Source: Nannobrachium achirus
Taxonomy: Eukaryota; Chordata; Actinopteri; Myctophiformes; Myctophidae
Assembly (NCBI GenBank): GCA_963921795.1
Contig: OY997651.1
Location: 41,542,356 to 41,606,355 of the forward strand
Reading direction: 5' to 3'
DNA length: 64,000 nucleotides
In this document: piece by piece, positions 19,579-48,900 of the stretch
Layout of the letters: each line of letters opens with the position of its first letter
How positions within the stretch are numbered: the first letter of the stretch is position 1
Notes under the pieces: generated by a model
What the model was told of the DNA's origin: nothing
Seen by the model: only the letters and a program-made list of their open reading frames with translations
Databases searched by the model: none
Translations under genes and position numbers: made by a program

Positions 19579-21287
19579 CCTCACACACACACTGTATATC
19601 AACAGAGAGTTCTCCCTCACTCACCAGTTTTACATGTCTAGTTTGGTGGGTTTGGTTTCTCTTTGTAGAAGAGAAACTGTGTTGATGAGGCGAGCAGGAA
19701 GTCATAGAGGGCTGAACGAGCAGCTCGCCCCCCCTGAGCAGATCAATGTAGTTGTGTATGGTTAACACCCATAGGCCTCACTGCGAGAGCGGATACACAC
19801 ACGCACATGGGGACCTTTCGCACACAGGAACACACCAACTATACAATATATTACATGGTGTTGATAACATAGCTAGTAAAAGGAAATATAGGTAACTTTA
19901 AGACTATTAAAAAATATATATGTATGTACAGTATATACATTTTTATCAGTCATTTCCCATCATCAGTAACTATATTATTGTGCTGGGGTGTTTCCTTGCA
20001 GAAAGACACATCCCCTGGCTGTATTTCTGTTCTGTTCTGTTCCACTCTTCATGTTGACATTAAATGTCAACAGAAATAGTGGAGGGACGTTTTTGTCAGG
20101 GGGAGCTCAGCCAGAGCTCTTAATTGCTCCCTTTGAACTTCAAAGGGGCTGTGAACTAAGGTAATTGATTGGGCCATAAAAGTGTCAAGTCCTCGTTAGT
20201 GATCTCTCTAATCAATGAAAGCATCAAAGACAACTACCTGTTTGATGCCTGTCATAGAGGGGAGGGGAGAATGTTTTTGTGTACACACAAGCTTGCCTAT
20301 TTTTCCTTTAACTTAATTTTCTGTGGTATTACTTTTATTTTAGTATTGTTAGTTATGTAGTTTGTATTTCTGTTTATTGTGGAGCAGTACTTGTACATCC
20401 TTGTGACAATAAACATCTTGAACCTTGAATCAAACGTCATCTCTGCACAATACAAGTTGGAAAATTCTTACTTTGAGGAACTGTACTAAAACTTCAATAA
20501 CTCAATTTCTCCCAAATGTTAAGGGCCATTCACACTGAGCACTATAATGATAAATATGAAAATATAGTCAAGCTCACACCAACTATTAAAAAAGAAATAC
20601 ATTGGTGAACGATAGTGAAAGCCAAATGTTTGTCAGTTATCAGTGTTCCCGCCTGCTCCGCTGAGCTTCAGAACCTCATGTACAAATGTATGTGTAGCTG
20701 TCTGATTCTGCCAACAGCATCATTTGTATTCTGAATAACCCTTTATTGAGTTCTGTCAGGTTTGTCTCTAAACTGTGGAGCGTGTAAGCCTGTATATGAA
20801 TTCATGATTCTATGAGGACTATGTCCGCCTTTGTCTTTGTTATTTTTTGTTATGCTACACTATATGGATCATGTGGTTTGATTGATATAGTTATAGTGCC
20901 TTACTGGTACAGTATGCTTCAAATTCAAGGAATAATGCTACCATTTCGCTGACAAGAAAGGACAAACACAATGTATACGACACACACGGGGACTGGTTTG
21001 AAAAGTGGACTTTTTAATGAACAGATAAAACATACAGGAGGTTGGCCCCTTCAGAATGAAACCCGTGCCATCGTAATCAACCAGGTTGAAATGGACATGA
21101 CATGGGCGTTGCATGAACCTTCCATCTAGCCCTACAAGCCCCGCACCTGCCTGATTTAGACCTGAACTCTGCGTGCTGGTGTCTCTCACGACCGAAAATA
21201 CCCGATCTACAAGCTTTTATTTCCGGAGCGAGAGACACAAGGCTCTACCAAGTATAGACCAGGCATCACATGCAGTACTGTACACAT

Positions 21288-21451
21288 CAGTGGTTCTCAA
21301 ACTTTGAAATGTGATGGTCTCCACCTTAACTTTGACAGCGGGTCCATTTGGTTCCATTTGTACACTGTCAAAATTACAGACTTGTGAGGGTCAACTTAGA
21401 CCCCCATAAAGGAACCTAGAGCGTCCCTGAAATGCACTTTGAGAACCACTG
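21288..21451. mobile_element. Short hAT-type MITE
   Basis: 164 bp, CAGTGGTTCTCAAACTTTGA at the left and its complement at the right. Flanks GTACACAT and GTATACAT agree at 7 of 8 bases, as for an aged 8-bp hAT duplication. Confidence 0.8.
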
Positions 21452-22489
21452 GTATACATGAATACAGTGTGATCAACCTTGATGACTTGTAGAGCAAGCA
21501 CATGGGTCTCCATAAACACCAGTAAGAACACGTTTCTGGGTCATCAATCCATCTTTGAACGGTTATTCGTGTGAGATCGAAAGACAATTCTAAATGATGT
21601 AGATAACTGCCCCCTTGTACAATCATTACAATTAACAAGACAAAAAAGGCTGTTGCTGTTAAAGTACTTATAAAGCCAGTGCTGTACGAAGCTTTTCCTA
21701 GGATGATGAGTAAAGGTAGGATCAGTGTACACACACACCACCATCTGCATCATAATGACCTGGCGTGACTGATTGGAAATCAGCTAAATATAGTTCTACG
21801 GTTGTCATGGATTCTTCAGGAAGAGCGCCTAATGTTCTATCAAATGCTGACTGACTGACTGACTGACTGACTGGTAAATAGATTTAACATGGGTGTGTAC
21901 TGTGTAGTGTGTGCACTTCTGCTTAAGATACGGTACAGAAGGTTTGTTCAGGTGTGGATGAGGAAGCTTCCGGCTTTCTACAACATTCTTTTATATATAT
22001 ATATATTTATTTTATTATTATTAGTGACATTCAAACAAACTACAAATGAGTGTTGTGCAACCTTTGCACACAACTAAAGCAGTAACATTATGATTGTGTA
22101 TGACGTGAGTGCGAACTTTCACATCATTGTTGTGAACACAGTGTATGACACATAAGCATAATAATATTAGAGGTCATACTTTAACGATACTGTACATTAT
22201 TTGCGGCAAAACAACATTTTAAAGCACTTTTACCCCCCCCCCATTACATTTCCAGTGCATCTTCTTTCCTTTTTAGCACATTAAAAAACATTTATTCCTC
22301 CTTTATTAAATTCGACTTCACATTTCCTTCATGTATCTCATTCCTCCACTACCAAACATTTACTTGTCCAACCCTTACACATCAACATATTAAGCACTTA
22401 ACAGCACAATCAGAAGCTGTTTATGTATTCATAAGGAATTGGAAAGCAGACTCAGCAGACTCACGTTCATTCACAGTGGATTATTTGTA

Positions 22490-22583
22490 GGTCATGGCTC
22501 TTGATCCAGCAGTATCGACTCGTACCCATAAAATCATTGCGGAAATCCTGTCTGAATGGAGTACCGGATCAAGAGCCACGACC
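22490..22583. repeat. Inverted repeat with 18-bp arms
   Basis: GGTCATGGCTCTTGATCC and GGATCAAGAGCCACGACC pair with one mismatch across a 58-base loop. Not part of any repeat family I can see elsewhere in the window. It lies in the presumed klc2 3' region. Confidence 0.7.
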
Positions 22584-24112
22584 TATATTTGTTTTAATAA
22601 AGAAGGGAACATCGATTATCTTGGCGTATCGCGATGGTGTGCATGCACCAACGTTGACCGAAAGCCTGTTTAGATGTTGGTGTTCCCCTCGCTTTAAAAA
22701 AAGAAAGAAAAGTCACTTCCATTAATGATTTGTCTAGATCTGACCTTTCTTGATCTCTAGTGGTAAATGTCAATGAACAAGGCCAAGGAACAAGGCGGTA
22801 TGAAACGAGACAATCGGATTATTGACTTTCTGACATTTACAGTACGGCCTTTCATTCAGAATGTGATCTCGTAGAGTCTGGTTTCAACTCTTTCACATAA
22901 AGACGTGTACATTCTGTGGACAACTCTTTACTTTTGGTCTTGTTTTGGACTCCTAACTTATTAAATAAAACAACACAAAAAGAAAGTCAAACCAGCAGAC
23001 ACATGATACCACCATCTCCTCCCAATGTACAGTAAAGATTTCACATTCAAAACAACCAGCCATTCAATAGTCAGCGCCAATTGGACGCAAAAGTCCACAT
23101 TAGCGCACAAAAGAGAGGACGCTTATGCCAATATTGTTAAGGACGGTCATTGGTCAGATTTGTTAGCAAGCAATTGATTTTAGACCAAGCAAATCCTTTG
23201 CGGTAAACAAAAAATGGTGGGACCATTTGATACAAAATGAAGGAAATAAGGAATCATAACAACTTCAGACCTCAATACTGACAATGTATTTACACTCTGT
23301 CTGATGCTCTGCACCAGCTTCCAAGCAGGGAATACCACCATTTCAACACAATGGTGATTTTTACAATTGATTTAGGGTCATGTTGTATATTCATAAATAT
23401 TCCCAGAGCTCTAGCTTTGATGTTTGATTGTACACCTGTGTGATTAGTACGTTGAGCTCAGTATGCTTTTTATTTTCACCCAGCATCATTCAGGCTAGTA
23501 GGCAGCAAAGCATAATTAGACCTGGGTTGATATGTATTGACAAATTGAATTATAAACACGTACTTGTTTTACCATACATGGAGTGGCGAATGGGTGGGGC
23601 TTCAGAAAAGTAGTAAATCACAGAAGAGTTAAATTGACTTTAAAAGAAACAACAATCGCCTTTAAAAAATGTTCCTGCATTTTCTACACAAGCATTCGTC
23701 GCATTGTCCTACGCAGAAACTCCACCCATTTGACGCTCCACAATGATTAAAACGAAGCCGCTATTTGCTAATATATAATTTGACCCAGGTGTGGTAAAAT
23801 CCTCCGAGTTCATTTGAGTAAAAATGTACCCAAATGAACCTGTACAAAGAAACACGGTGAGGATTTGTTTGGATTCATCGGGGAAACCCTTTGGACCATA
23901 GACAGCATAGACATAGACAGCAACCTGGTCACTACCAGTAGTAAATCATCATGCCAGAAAGTGCATCAAAATGGTTTTGGTTGAAACCTATGATGGCCAG
24001 ACTTTCTCTAAGTGTCTTGTCTTGTAACTAGCGGTAACTGATTCAGCAGGTCCTCTGACCGAGGTACACAGTTTATCCCATCTTTTTCCTTCTGGGATGA
24101 GCCATACACATT

Positions 24113-24883
24113 TAGGCCTGTCACGATTATTATATAATCGTCTAATCGCAATTATTTGACAAAATCACAGTTATTTTGTCATAATAGCATAATAATAATA
24201 GTGTTGAAAAATGTTTACATTTTCAAAAATAGTGGAAATACAAATTTTAAAGCCATACTATGTAATTTTTCCAATAAAACTAATCTTAAAATTGTCCTAA
24301 CTTTTAAATCGCTAAAGTTTTAGAACCCCAACTCCGTTAATTTCAGCCCCTAAAGCCGGCAAAATTACCTCATCTGCATCATCCATATACGTTGTATATA
24401 CGTTGGCCAATCACAGCGCCGATCATACACTACCGGCCAATCACAGCGCGTCTTGCCGTCTCTTCAGGAAGTAGCTTCCGTCAGCAACAGTGTTTACACA
24501 GGTGAAGGAATCTCCCCCAATCCTGGTCTAAAAATGCTCGACGGATTCGTATCGGCGAGGCGGAGGCGGTCGCGGTGGTCGCGCGGCCCCGTTCTGGTGG
24601 TCCGCGGCGACTCTGGGCAAAAAACGGCCGAAAAAAGCAATGCCGCTACTGACCAGTAGTTGAGCAACTTCCATAGTATAGCTTTAAGTATTAAGTTGTC
24701 AAATATGTCAGTTATTTCTTTGTATGTTTAGGTCATGTGTCATATCTGCCATATGCAACTTCAAAGCCAACAAGCCAAACAGAAATGTAATTGTCGATGA
24801 CAAAAACACAATTAAATCGTTAATAGCAGTTATTTGAGTGACAATTAATCGTCATGTAAAATGTCATAATCGTGACAGCCCTA
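24113..24883. mobile_element. MITE with TAGG(C/G)CTGTCACGATTAT ends
   Basis: Left end TAGGCCTGTCACGATTATTA; right end is the complement of TAGGGCTGTCACGATTATGA. It is interrupted by another MITE (24,251-24,683). Related TCACGATTA-type sequences occur at about 42,490-42,890, 48,060-48,190 and 50,581-51,417. Probably hAT-related, by resemblance only. Confidence 0.6.
24251..24683. mobile_element. TTAA-target MITE nested in another MITE
   Basis: 433 bp with ends AGCCATACTATG and CATAGTATAGCT, flanked by TTAA at 24,247-24,250 and 24,684-24,687. The core is GC-rich (GGCGGTCGCGGTGGTCGCGC). Nested insertion makes it younger than its host element. Confidence 0.75.
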
Positions 24884-25923
24884 TATACAGTACGTATATG
24901 GCGGAATCCACTTCCTTCAAGGATACATTTGTCTCCTTCATTCCTTCCCTTCGTTTCCCTTCTCTCCCTGGAAAAACACAAGTGCCTGCATCGAGTTCCC
25001 CCCTTCATATTTAATTCCTTTCTTCTGTTTGTCTTTCCTTCATTCCTTCCTTTTTACTTCCTTCCCTAACACCCTCTCACATTTTTCCTTTTCACATAAG
25101 TTTTCCAGTCAGTTCCAAAATGAGGTCATCTTAAAGTCAATGCAGTGTAAACCAAAAACAAAAAGACAAATGAATGTGCACTATATACAAAAACAAAGAA
25201 AAAATAAATTTCATATAATTTAAACCTGTATGTACATTTAAAAAAAGGCAGAAAGTGAGGTTGAACTGTAATAAAGACTATTATTTTTCCTTTTGTTTCC
25301 CAATAACTGTCTCTCACTCGTGTTTAAAATCAAGGTGAGTCATACAGCTTTAGCGTTTGTGATAACCATTCCGTTGGGTGGTTTGCATTAGCAAGTGTAA
25401 CTCATGCTACTAGTGGGATACAAGGTGTGCGATGCTTTTCTTTCAAAAAACCAAAAGACTGGATTACATTTAGCCTACCTAACGTTGAGTGTCTGCACAA
25501 GAAGAGCGGGTAGATAATTTAATCGCACAACCACATATAACTCCACACAGTGAACAACACCATATGCTAGCTTGCTTGTCACGTTGCTACGCCTCAAGGG
25601 GCGGAGGGGTCAAGTGCAGACATTCCACTTTCTAGTAAGCAGCATGCCGATAATGCGTACCTAAATATTTTCGCTTCTGTAACAAGTTTTGATCGATGCC
25701 AGCAAAATTGTACAGCAATGCAGACACAGCAGTTTCTACGGTATGTCTTTAAAAGCCATGGCATGTAATGTAATTTTTTTTCTGTATTTTTTTCCTCTTT
25801 CTTCCATTGTTCTTTAAAAAATATTTTGTGTTTGACCTTCGTTGTGTCGTCATGTGGTCAGACCCAGCCGCCCGCATCCATAGCCTCTCCTCATTGGGCC
25901 GTGCATTTCTCTCTAGTCCCTCT

Positions 25924-42441
<16,518 letters not shown>

Positions 42442-42489
42442 TCACACTCACACACACACTGGAGGAGAGAGAGGGCAGACATTAGGGAG

Positions 42490-42890
42490 GGGACGATTAT
42501 GACTGATTATGACATTTCACATGACGATTAATAATTCCGATTAACAATTTAATTGTGTTTCTTTCTGTTGTTGACAATTACTTTTCTGTTTGGCTTGTAA
42601 GCTTTTAAGTTGCACATGGCAGAGATGAGTCATCATGACACATAACCCCTAACCTGAATATACAAAGAAATTACTGACATATTTGACAAGTAACTTAACA
42701 CTTAAAAAAGAACATTGATAGTGGAATTAGACAATCTAGAAGGTCACATGTGACACGTTGTGAGCTTGTATATCTGTTGTTTCCACAATTTTTTAAATGT
42801 TTGAAAATTTGTGAACATTTTTCAACATGGAAACGATCATGACGACTTTGACAAAATAACTGCGATATGTAATAATTGTGACAGGCCTAG
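42490..42890. mobile_element. Worn MITE of the TCACGATTA group
   Basis: GATTATGACTGATTATGACA at the left and AATAATTGTGACAGGCCTAG at the right are inverted versions of each other, as in 24,113-24,883. A half arm of the recurrent hairpin (TTGTGAGCTTGTATATCTGT) is inside at about 42,758. Confidence 0.45.
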
Positions 42891-43169
42891 GCAGACATAC
42901 AGATAGATACAGACAAATGAGGGTGGATGGGAGAAAGGGTGGGAGAGTGGGTGGGAGAGACAGAGACAGAGAGAGGATCATTTTCCACATTTTGACCATG
43001 AGTAAGCATAAATATAAAAGCTTCAATGTGGTTCTGCCAAAACAGCTATTTTTTTCCCCAAGCTTGTGTATTGCAATATGAGGTTCATCGAAAATGACAA
43101 ACCATATGGTTAGGTATATAGCATATTATGTCGTCTGTCCAAGGCTGTTACTATTCAGGATTAAAATGT

Positions 43170-43218
43170 AAAAGTAGCAGATCTACATGTACAAGCTTGT
43201 TGCAGATCTGCTACTTTT
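43170..43218. repeat. Recurrent hairpin module (short form)
   Basis: AAAAGTAGCAGATCTACATG and GCAGATCTGCTACTTTT form a 14-bp stem with most of the distal arm missing. It lies immediately left of the hAT element at 43,231. Confidence 0.7.
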
Positions 43219-43230
43219 GATGCTTTAGTG

Positions 43231-43727
43231 CATACATGGGCAACTGGCGGCCCAGGGGCCACATGCGGCCCCCACCTTTGCTTAATGCGGCTCGCAGGTT
43301 GATACCGGAATACTGACATATTATTGATTTCAGCTGTGTCAATTCCAAACATGACCTGCTTTAATTCCGTCAGTCTATATTAGTAGCTTAATGACTAGTA
43401 TAGTGTCTAGTATCCAATGTATTTGTATTTAAGTTCATAAATTTAACATGAGTATATAACTAAATGCGTTTGAAATTAAATCAAAGTGTAACATTTCAGG
43501 ATTCCAGTTAAAAAATAACAAAAAAATTATTCAGGATTTCAATTCAAAAGAAGTAAAAATAGGCGATCTACAAAATCAAGTTTTGAGCCTTGTGGATCTG
43601 CTATTTTTGCTTCTTTTGTATGAGGTACTAGAATGACAAAGTAGAACGTAGCAATATACAATGTGGCCCTCTGGAGTGAAGGTGGAAATATAGTGGCCCT
43701 CGCCATCATCAAAGTTGCCCACCCCTG
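43231..43727. mobile_element. hAT-type MITE carrying the recurrent hairpin, perfect 8-bp duplication
   Basis: 497 bp. Left CATACATGGGCAACTGGCGG and right GTTGCCCACCCCTG. CTTTAGTG flanks both sides (43,223-43,230 and 43,728-43,735). Its ends belong to a different hAT subfamily from 33,937-34,360, yet it also holds a hairpin (about 43,552-43,612, AATAGGCGATCTACAAAATC ... GGATCTGCTATTTTT). Confidence 0.85.
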
Positions 43728-44713
43728 CTTTAGTGTGACGCTGTAGTATTATCAAGTAGGGCGTTATATTACAAAAAACACAAAAGTGAAAACATGTAGA
43801 TAAGGTTTCTACCCAAATAAAAAGGGACTATTTATTGATAAAACTGAAACTAAATAAGATACACCAATAACGACGAGGCTTCATGTGGACCTCAGTCTTC
43901 TTGTGGCCAGTCAGTCTGTGTCTCTGTGACCTCAGTCCCCAGCATAAATGACATACATATTCCATATATTTGGGCATGTCTACTGCTACAGCGCTTCTCG
44001 CTGCCTGTGCTTCACTGCGGTTCATTTGCCTGACTGTCGGTGTCCCTGCTGCTGTCCTTGTGTTTCTCCTGCCCTTGCACTTGTTTTTGGACGGTCTGTT
44101 GGCTGTCCACGTGCCTCATGGCTTTGCTGCTCCCTGTGGCTTCACTGTGGCTCCACTGTGGCTTCACTGTGGCCTGGCACCATGGCTCGCCTGGCTGACT
44201 GTCTGTTACAGAAGGTCACGTGAAGCCTTCTCTTTATCCTTCTTTATCTATTTTTATGCACTTTGCATTGTTCGGTTTGTAGTGAGGCATCATGTTGTTG
44301 CTAATGTGCCTTAAAATATAGGCCCACTGTTTGTGAAAGAAAATGAGTGGGGAGTATTATTAAGTTATCCTGCTGGCAATTTACACAGGAAATGAGATTT
44401 CCGGCATTAGCTCCAGACACACACACACACACATAGTACATGCACACACAAACACACACACGACAGCTTGCCTCTTTCCGAGCGATTAAGTAAAAATCAA
44501 TCTTTAACATAAATGCTCTCATACTCCCACTGTTAACATCTCTGACCACTATTTCATCATCAAGGAGGTTGAGAATCTCAAGCAGAAATGCAAATACAGT
44601 ATAATCTACTGTATGTTTAATTCATGTTCTTTTTTTCTTTTCTTTTCATCTACTGAGTAGATGAAAGAAAGCGTGTGCCATCTCATCGCCATTCATCACA
44701 TGATACAGTATAT

Positions 44714-45221
44714 CAGGGGTGCCCAAGGTAGATTGTGATCTACCAGTAGATCAAAGGCTGTGCAGGTAGACCACATGACATGCAGGTAGACCACATGACA
44801 TGCCCCTAAAACTATTACCGGTAGGCTATAATTAAAATATTAAAAAATATGTATAAACAAACATCTCACAACCCCTCTTTTTGTCATCTGTCACTTGAAT
44901 TAAATTGACTTGATTGATTGACATCAAGAAAGGCCAGTAATCTCCCTTCATGGCTTCTAAAGTAGGCAAACCCTCACAATGCAATGCTTTGTTTTCAAGA
45001 GTCAGTAGCATTAAAGAACCCAAAAACCTACCACTTCCATACAGAATAGGATGAAGACTTTTTTTCCTCACTATTTACCATTTCAAGTGAGTTTTGTCTT
45101 ATATGTGACACCAGTGTCGCTATTCCAAAGCCTCCTCAAGTACATTTTTGGGGGTAGGTAGGTCATGTTGAGCTGGTCATTTTGAAAGTAGCTCTCGAGT
45201 CAAAAGGTGTGGGCAGACCTG
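44714..45221. mobile_element. hAT-type MITE (CAGGGGTGCCCAA ends)
   Basis: Left CAGGGGTGCCCAAGGTAGAT with a GATCTACCAGTAGATC palindrome; right complement of CAGGTCTGCCCACACC. Flanks CAGTATAT and CAATATAT match at 7 of 8. A one-armed hairpin fragment (GGTAGCAGATCTGCTAGATT) lies just outside at about 45,300. Confidence 0.8.
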
Positions 45222-45968
45222 CAATATATATCGTCTTGGCCGGGTGCAAACCGATGTCCAAAATTGTTACTTTTCATGATTCAAATTCAAAAATAGAAAA
45301 GGTAGCAGATCTGCTAGATTGCTTTTGTGATGATGATGATGTAGAATGTAGCAATTATATTTATGCTGATGCTGTGGGGAAAGGGATAAGTAATGTGTCT
45401 GTGTGTACGATTAAGCAAAACCCATTTAGATTAAAACACGTCAGCAGCACTCAGAGGGAGGGGAAGAGAGAGAGAGAGATAGTGGGGGAGTATCATCAGA
45501 TCTAGATAGAAAGCTTTTAATGATCAACTCTATGGCATACTCCCCTCATTGCCCGGCCGTGTGAAAGTCACTCTCCTCCTAAAGCACATGACATGCAGTA
45601 CAATCAGTTGAAAAGAAGAACCATAAAGTCTAGTCATCTGACATCATCATGCTGTATTTAGCAGAACAACAGGCCTATGCACGCATCTTCCACCATATAC
45701 ATGTAGGCCCGTGTTGTCTCTGCTAAATACAGCAACAACTCCTCGCCACTCAATCTTTTCCTCATTACATGACTCCTGCGGGCCCGATATATTGACGTAC
45801 TGTGTAAACAAAACCAGCCTTATTGCAGCAGCACAGAAAAGCCAATTGTGCAACTTCCTGCCCCAGAGGCGTCAATTGGGTATGGCAAGGTATATGGCAG
45901 CAGCCATACCTTGGCTACAGGGGAAAGAAATCAAATGTACTTCTTAAAATAAATTCATTGTGCCTGCT

Positions 45969-46046
45969 GCTAAGGTTTGGCAACATGACTGGTGTCTTGC
46001 GCCTTCGCGCGCGTGCAAGACACCAGTCATGTTAAAATACCTTAGC
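45969..46046. repeat. Foldback sequence with 20-bp inner stem
   Basis: GCTAAGG...AACATGACTGGTGTCTTGC pairs with GCAAGACACCAGTCATGTT...CCTTAGC around a CGCGCGCGT-rich loop. Unrelated in sequence to the recurrent hairpin; possibly a very small MITE. Confidence 0.8.
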
Positions 46047-46076
46047 TTTTGCTGAACTGACGCCACTGTCCTGCCC

Positions 46077-46112
<36 letters not shown>

Positions 46113-46151
46113 ATAGATGGAGGAGGACATGCACCTGTACCCCCCCCCCCC

Positions 46152-46191
<40 letters not shown>

Positions 46192-47356
46192 TCTCTCTCT
46201 CTTTCTCTCATCCTCCACTCTGACTCTCCTCCTCTCCTCCTCCCCTCCTCCATCCTGCCTCATCCATTGACTGCAATGCACCAATGTCAACGCTCTCTCC
46301 TTCATTCTATCCGGGAAACTCCAGGAGAGGATAGGAGAGGAGAGGAGAAGAAAAAAGGCACAATCTTCTCATCAGAAGAGAGCATTCATTCATTCATTGA
46401 TCTGTCAACGTGGGGGTGGTCATTACATTACAGTCAAACCCACCCACCCTGCCTGGTGCCTTTAATAATGGGCTGGGTGGATGACACGTACAGAGGAGAA
46501 GAAAGGCTTGGCAGGAAATCAATGAAGGTGACCGACATAAAAGAGGGGATTGTCCCAATAAAGAAAATGGCCGTATCACACGTATAGCATCACACGAATG
46601 AACCATATCAATATGACATTAAAAAGCTCATACTGTATAGCCTACTGTACTAAATAACCCGTTTTCTTTATATAGCTTAAATGGCAATAGACAGACAAAT
46701 TAAAAAGGATGGGTCAGATGTTTGTAAACATCACTATGGGTTTTAGCCTATACTGTAGGCCCATTATAAGCTCAACCAATGGACACATATGCGCACTAGT
46801 TTTACCGAGGAAAGCCCATCATAAAAGACTATTGAAGGACGGCAACGTTGTAGCCGATTCATTAAAAAGGCGATTGATGTCCTTCATATACAGTAGGCTG
46901 CACCATAAGTGCTACATTTCACAAGAGCCGATCGCGTTCAACAGCTACACGACAACAATGCGCACGACATCATGTCCTCTATTTAAACCAATACACCAGC
47001 TAGCCGTGTTGGTAAACATTCGTGTCCCCCTTTATAAAAGCGCACAATCATCATCATCATCATCATCAAGGTGATATAATACTGTATTTTACAACCTTCT
47101 GCGTTACCTTTACAACGACGCCTCAGGCTGGATGGAACTAAGTGTCCTTTTGTTATGATGCTGCTATGCTGGCGACGATCATTCACAAAGGATGACAACC
47201 ACAAAGTTGACTACCAATCATCACGTCAATGAAATCATGAAATCAAACCATCCATGATCATCCCTGTAGGGCTCTAGCCTAGCTCACAACATATTGTGTG
47301 TTTTTTAAAAAGAACATTCACAAAGTATTAGATTAGAAGATAGTGTTTTTGTTTAC

Positions 47357-47420
47357 CTGCCTGCTCCACTCTCCTCAGTCGCTGCCGATGAGGAGATATC
47401 CCACAGCAGTGACAGCACAA
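47357..47420 (-). other. klc2: Candidate non-coding first exon of klc2
   Basis: On the minus strand GTGGAGCAGGCAG is followed by GTAAAC, a good donor, about 4.9 kb upstream of the first coding exon, which itself begins with an acceptor (CTCCTCCAG just above 42,458). The 5' limit and promoter are not identified. Another donor-like site is at 47,106. Speculative. Confidence 0.25.
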
Positions 47421-48376
47421 TGCAAACCACCCCTCTGTGATGCGATTATGATGTACAGTAGCCTATACAGATGATGATGATAGTGTAGTTTTAGGCGTGT
47501 AACGAGACAGTTTGAACCTTATCCGAGGTAACGGTAGCAGTTAACGTTCAGAACTCTCCAACCAAACAGTGAACCAAAGACGGATCACTGCGGTAATATC
47601 CTAAAACATGAATGAACTTGGAATCGCTGCTATCTTTCTGTTTGTCTGTGTGTGTTTTATGTTGTTCAGGTCTTCACCGTATCACTCTCAGACTATCCTA
47701 GAATGTGGTCCATGATGACAGGCAGCCATGCAAGCAGCCGAGAGAGGCGAAAATGGCTGTGTTCTGTGTTGTTGTTGGGCCGACACTTTCTCCCAGAATC
47801 CATAGCACCCCAACTGACTGCTGCTGCGTCTGCTGTGACATCACCAGAGAACCTCTAACCAGGGAGGGGGCCCGGGGGGGTGGGGGGGGGGGGCTCAGGG
47901 GCCACTTCCACTGTCCAATACAGTATACTGTAAGAAATTCACAATGAATAATAGGACCGGATTACATTGTGAGTTTATTTTTATTTTTTTTATTTATATC
48001 TTTTTTTTATTATTTATTAGGCATAATATTTATTAATATATAAACAGTGGTGTTCCGCCCCAGGATAATGGATGTTGGGGATATTTTGATTATCGCGATG
48101 ATATCGTAAATCGCGATTTCTTTGGTCACAATAATCGTGACATGAAATGTTCATATTTTTAAAATATGAAAAAGTCATGTCACGATTAGTGTGTATAGTG
48201 CAAAGGCCATGTTTAATAGAGCAGGGAGACAACATAGCCAACAACAACCCCTATTGTATAAGTAATATTGTACTTTCTGGGGTGCACACAAAAAATAGTA
48301 TGGATAGTTGCGACCGTCGGGAGCAGTTATCAAAACCTCTGCCTCATGTCAGTCAGTCAGTCACACCTCATGTCAC

Positions 48377-48900
48377 GCTTCATATATGGCCGTCCTTGTC
48401 CCTTTTACGCCCATAAATGGAGATCCCTGGCCTGATGTCATAAATATTAAGGCCATATCTGGGAATGCCCATACAGTATATGGACATATTGTGTCAGTCT
48501 CATGTGGTCTCAGCGCGTCATCGCTCTAAGTTAGTATCAAAACCTCAGCCTTGTGTCAGTGGGTCAGTCACGCCTCATGTCACGTTCCATATGGCCGTCC
48601 TTGTCCCTTTTATGACCTATATGGAGATCCCTGGTGTCATCAATATTATGCCCATATCTGGGAATGCCCATATATGGACAATTGTGCACTATTGTGTCAG
48701 TCTGTCTGTGCTCTCAGAGCTTCTTGAGGCAGATATCTGGGGCCAGCGTATTGCAGGGATCTTTATTTTAATTATTTATCTTGTTATGGATCATGTCTCT
48801 TACAGTATATTGTAGGCCTATCTTACCTGCACCTGTGTAGAGCCTGACCACTTTCAACCTCTCCGTCCATATATTTTGGGCATATCATTCATGAAACTGT
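48377..48900. repeat. Degraded CArG repeat block
   Basis: Repeats of GTCCTTGTCCCTTTTATG with TATATGGAGATCCCTGG and one intact CCATATATGG (about 48,669). This is the only CArG block outside the prkd intron. A half hairpin arm (AATTAGCAGATCTACAAGCT) follows at about 48,927. Confidence 0.65.

Larger units (their letters stand above)
19600..25923. other. prkd-klc2 interval; probably includes klc2 3' UTR
   Basis: No coding exon recognised. The part next to the klc2 stop is presumably its 3' UTR. Possible minus-strand poly(A) signals exist near 22,290-22,310 (TTTATT on the plus strand) and ATTAAA near 21,012, but none can be chosen from sequence. Other contents are listed separately: a hAT MITE, a long-stem hairpin, nested MITEs and (GACT)n at 21,847-21,872. 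A fragment of the recurrent hairpin arm (CCGATCTACAAGC) is at about 21,203. Confidence 0.4.
42891..47356. other. Sequence upstream of klc2 coding start; transposon mosaic
   Basis: Probably the first klc2 intron. No coding exon is recognised. It contains two hAT elements, hairpins and microsatellites listed separately, and (TC)n/poly-C/(AC)n at 46,081-46,190. A hydrophobic open frame at 43,970-44,314 has no family features. Confidence 0.4.

Noticed and set aside
43970-44314. 114-aa hydrophobic frame in the klc2 upstream region
   Set aside because: Repetitive GGCTTCACTGTGGC-like sequence gives leucine/alanine-rich translation in two frames; no family match or conserved motif recognised.
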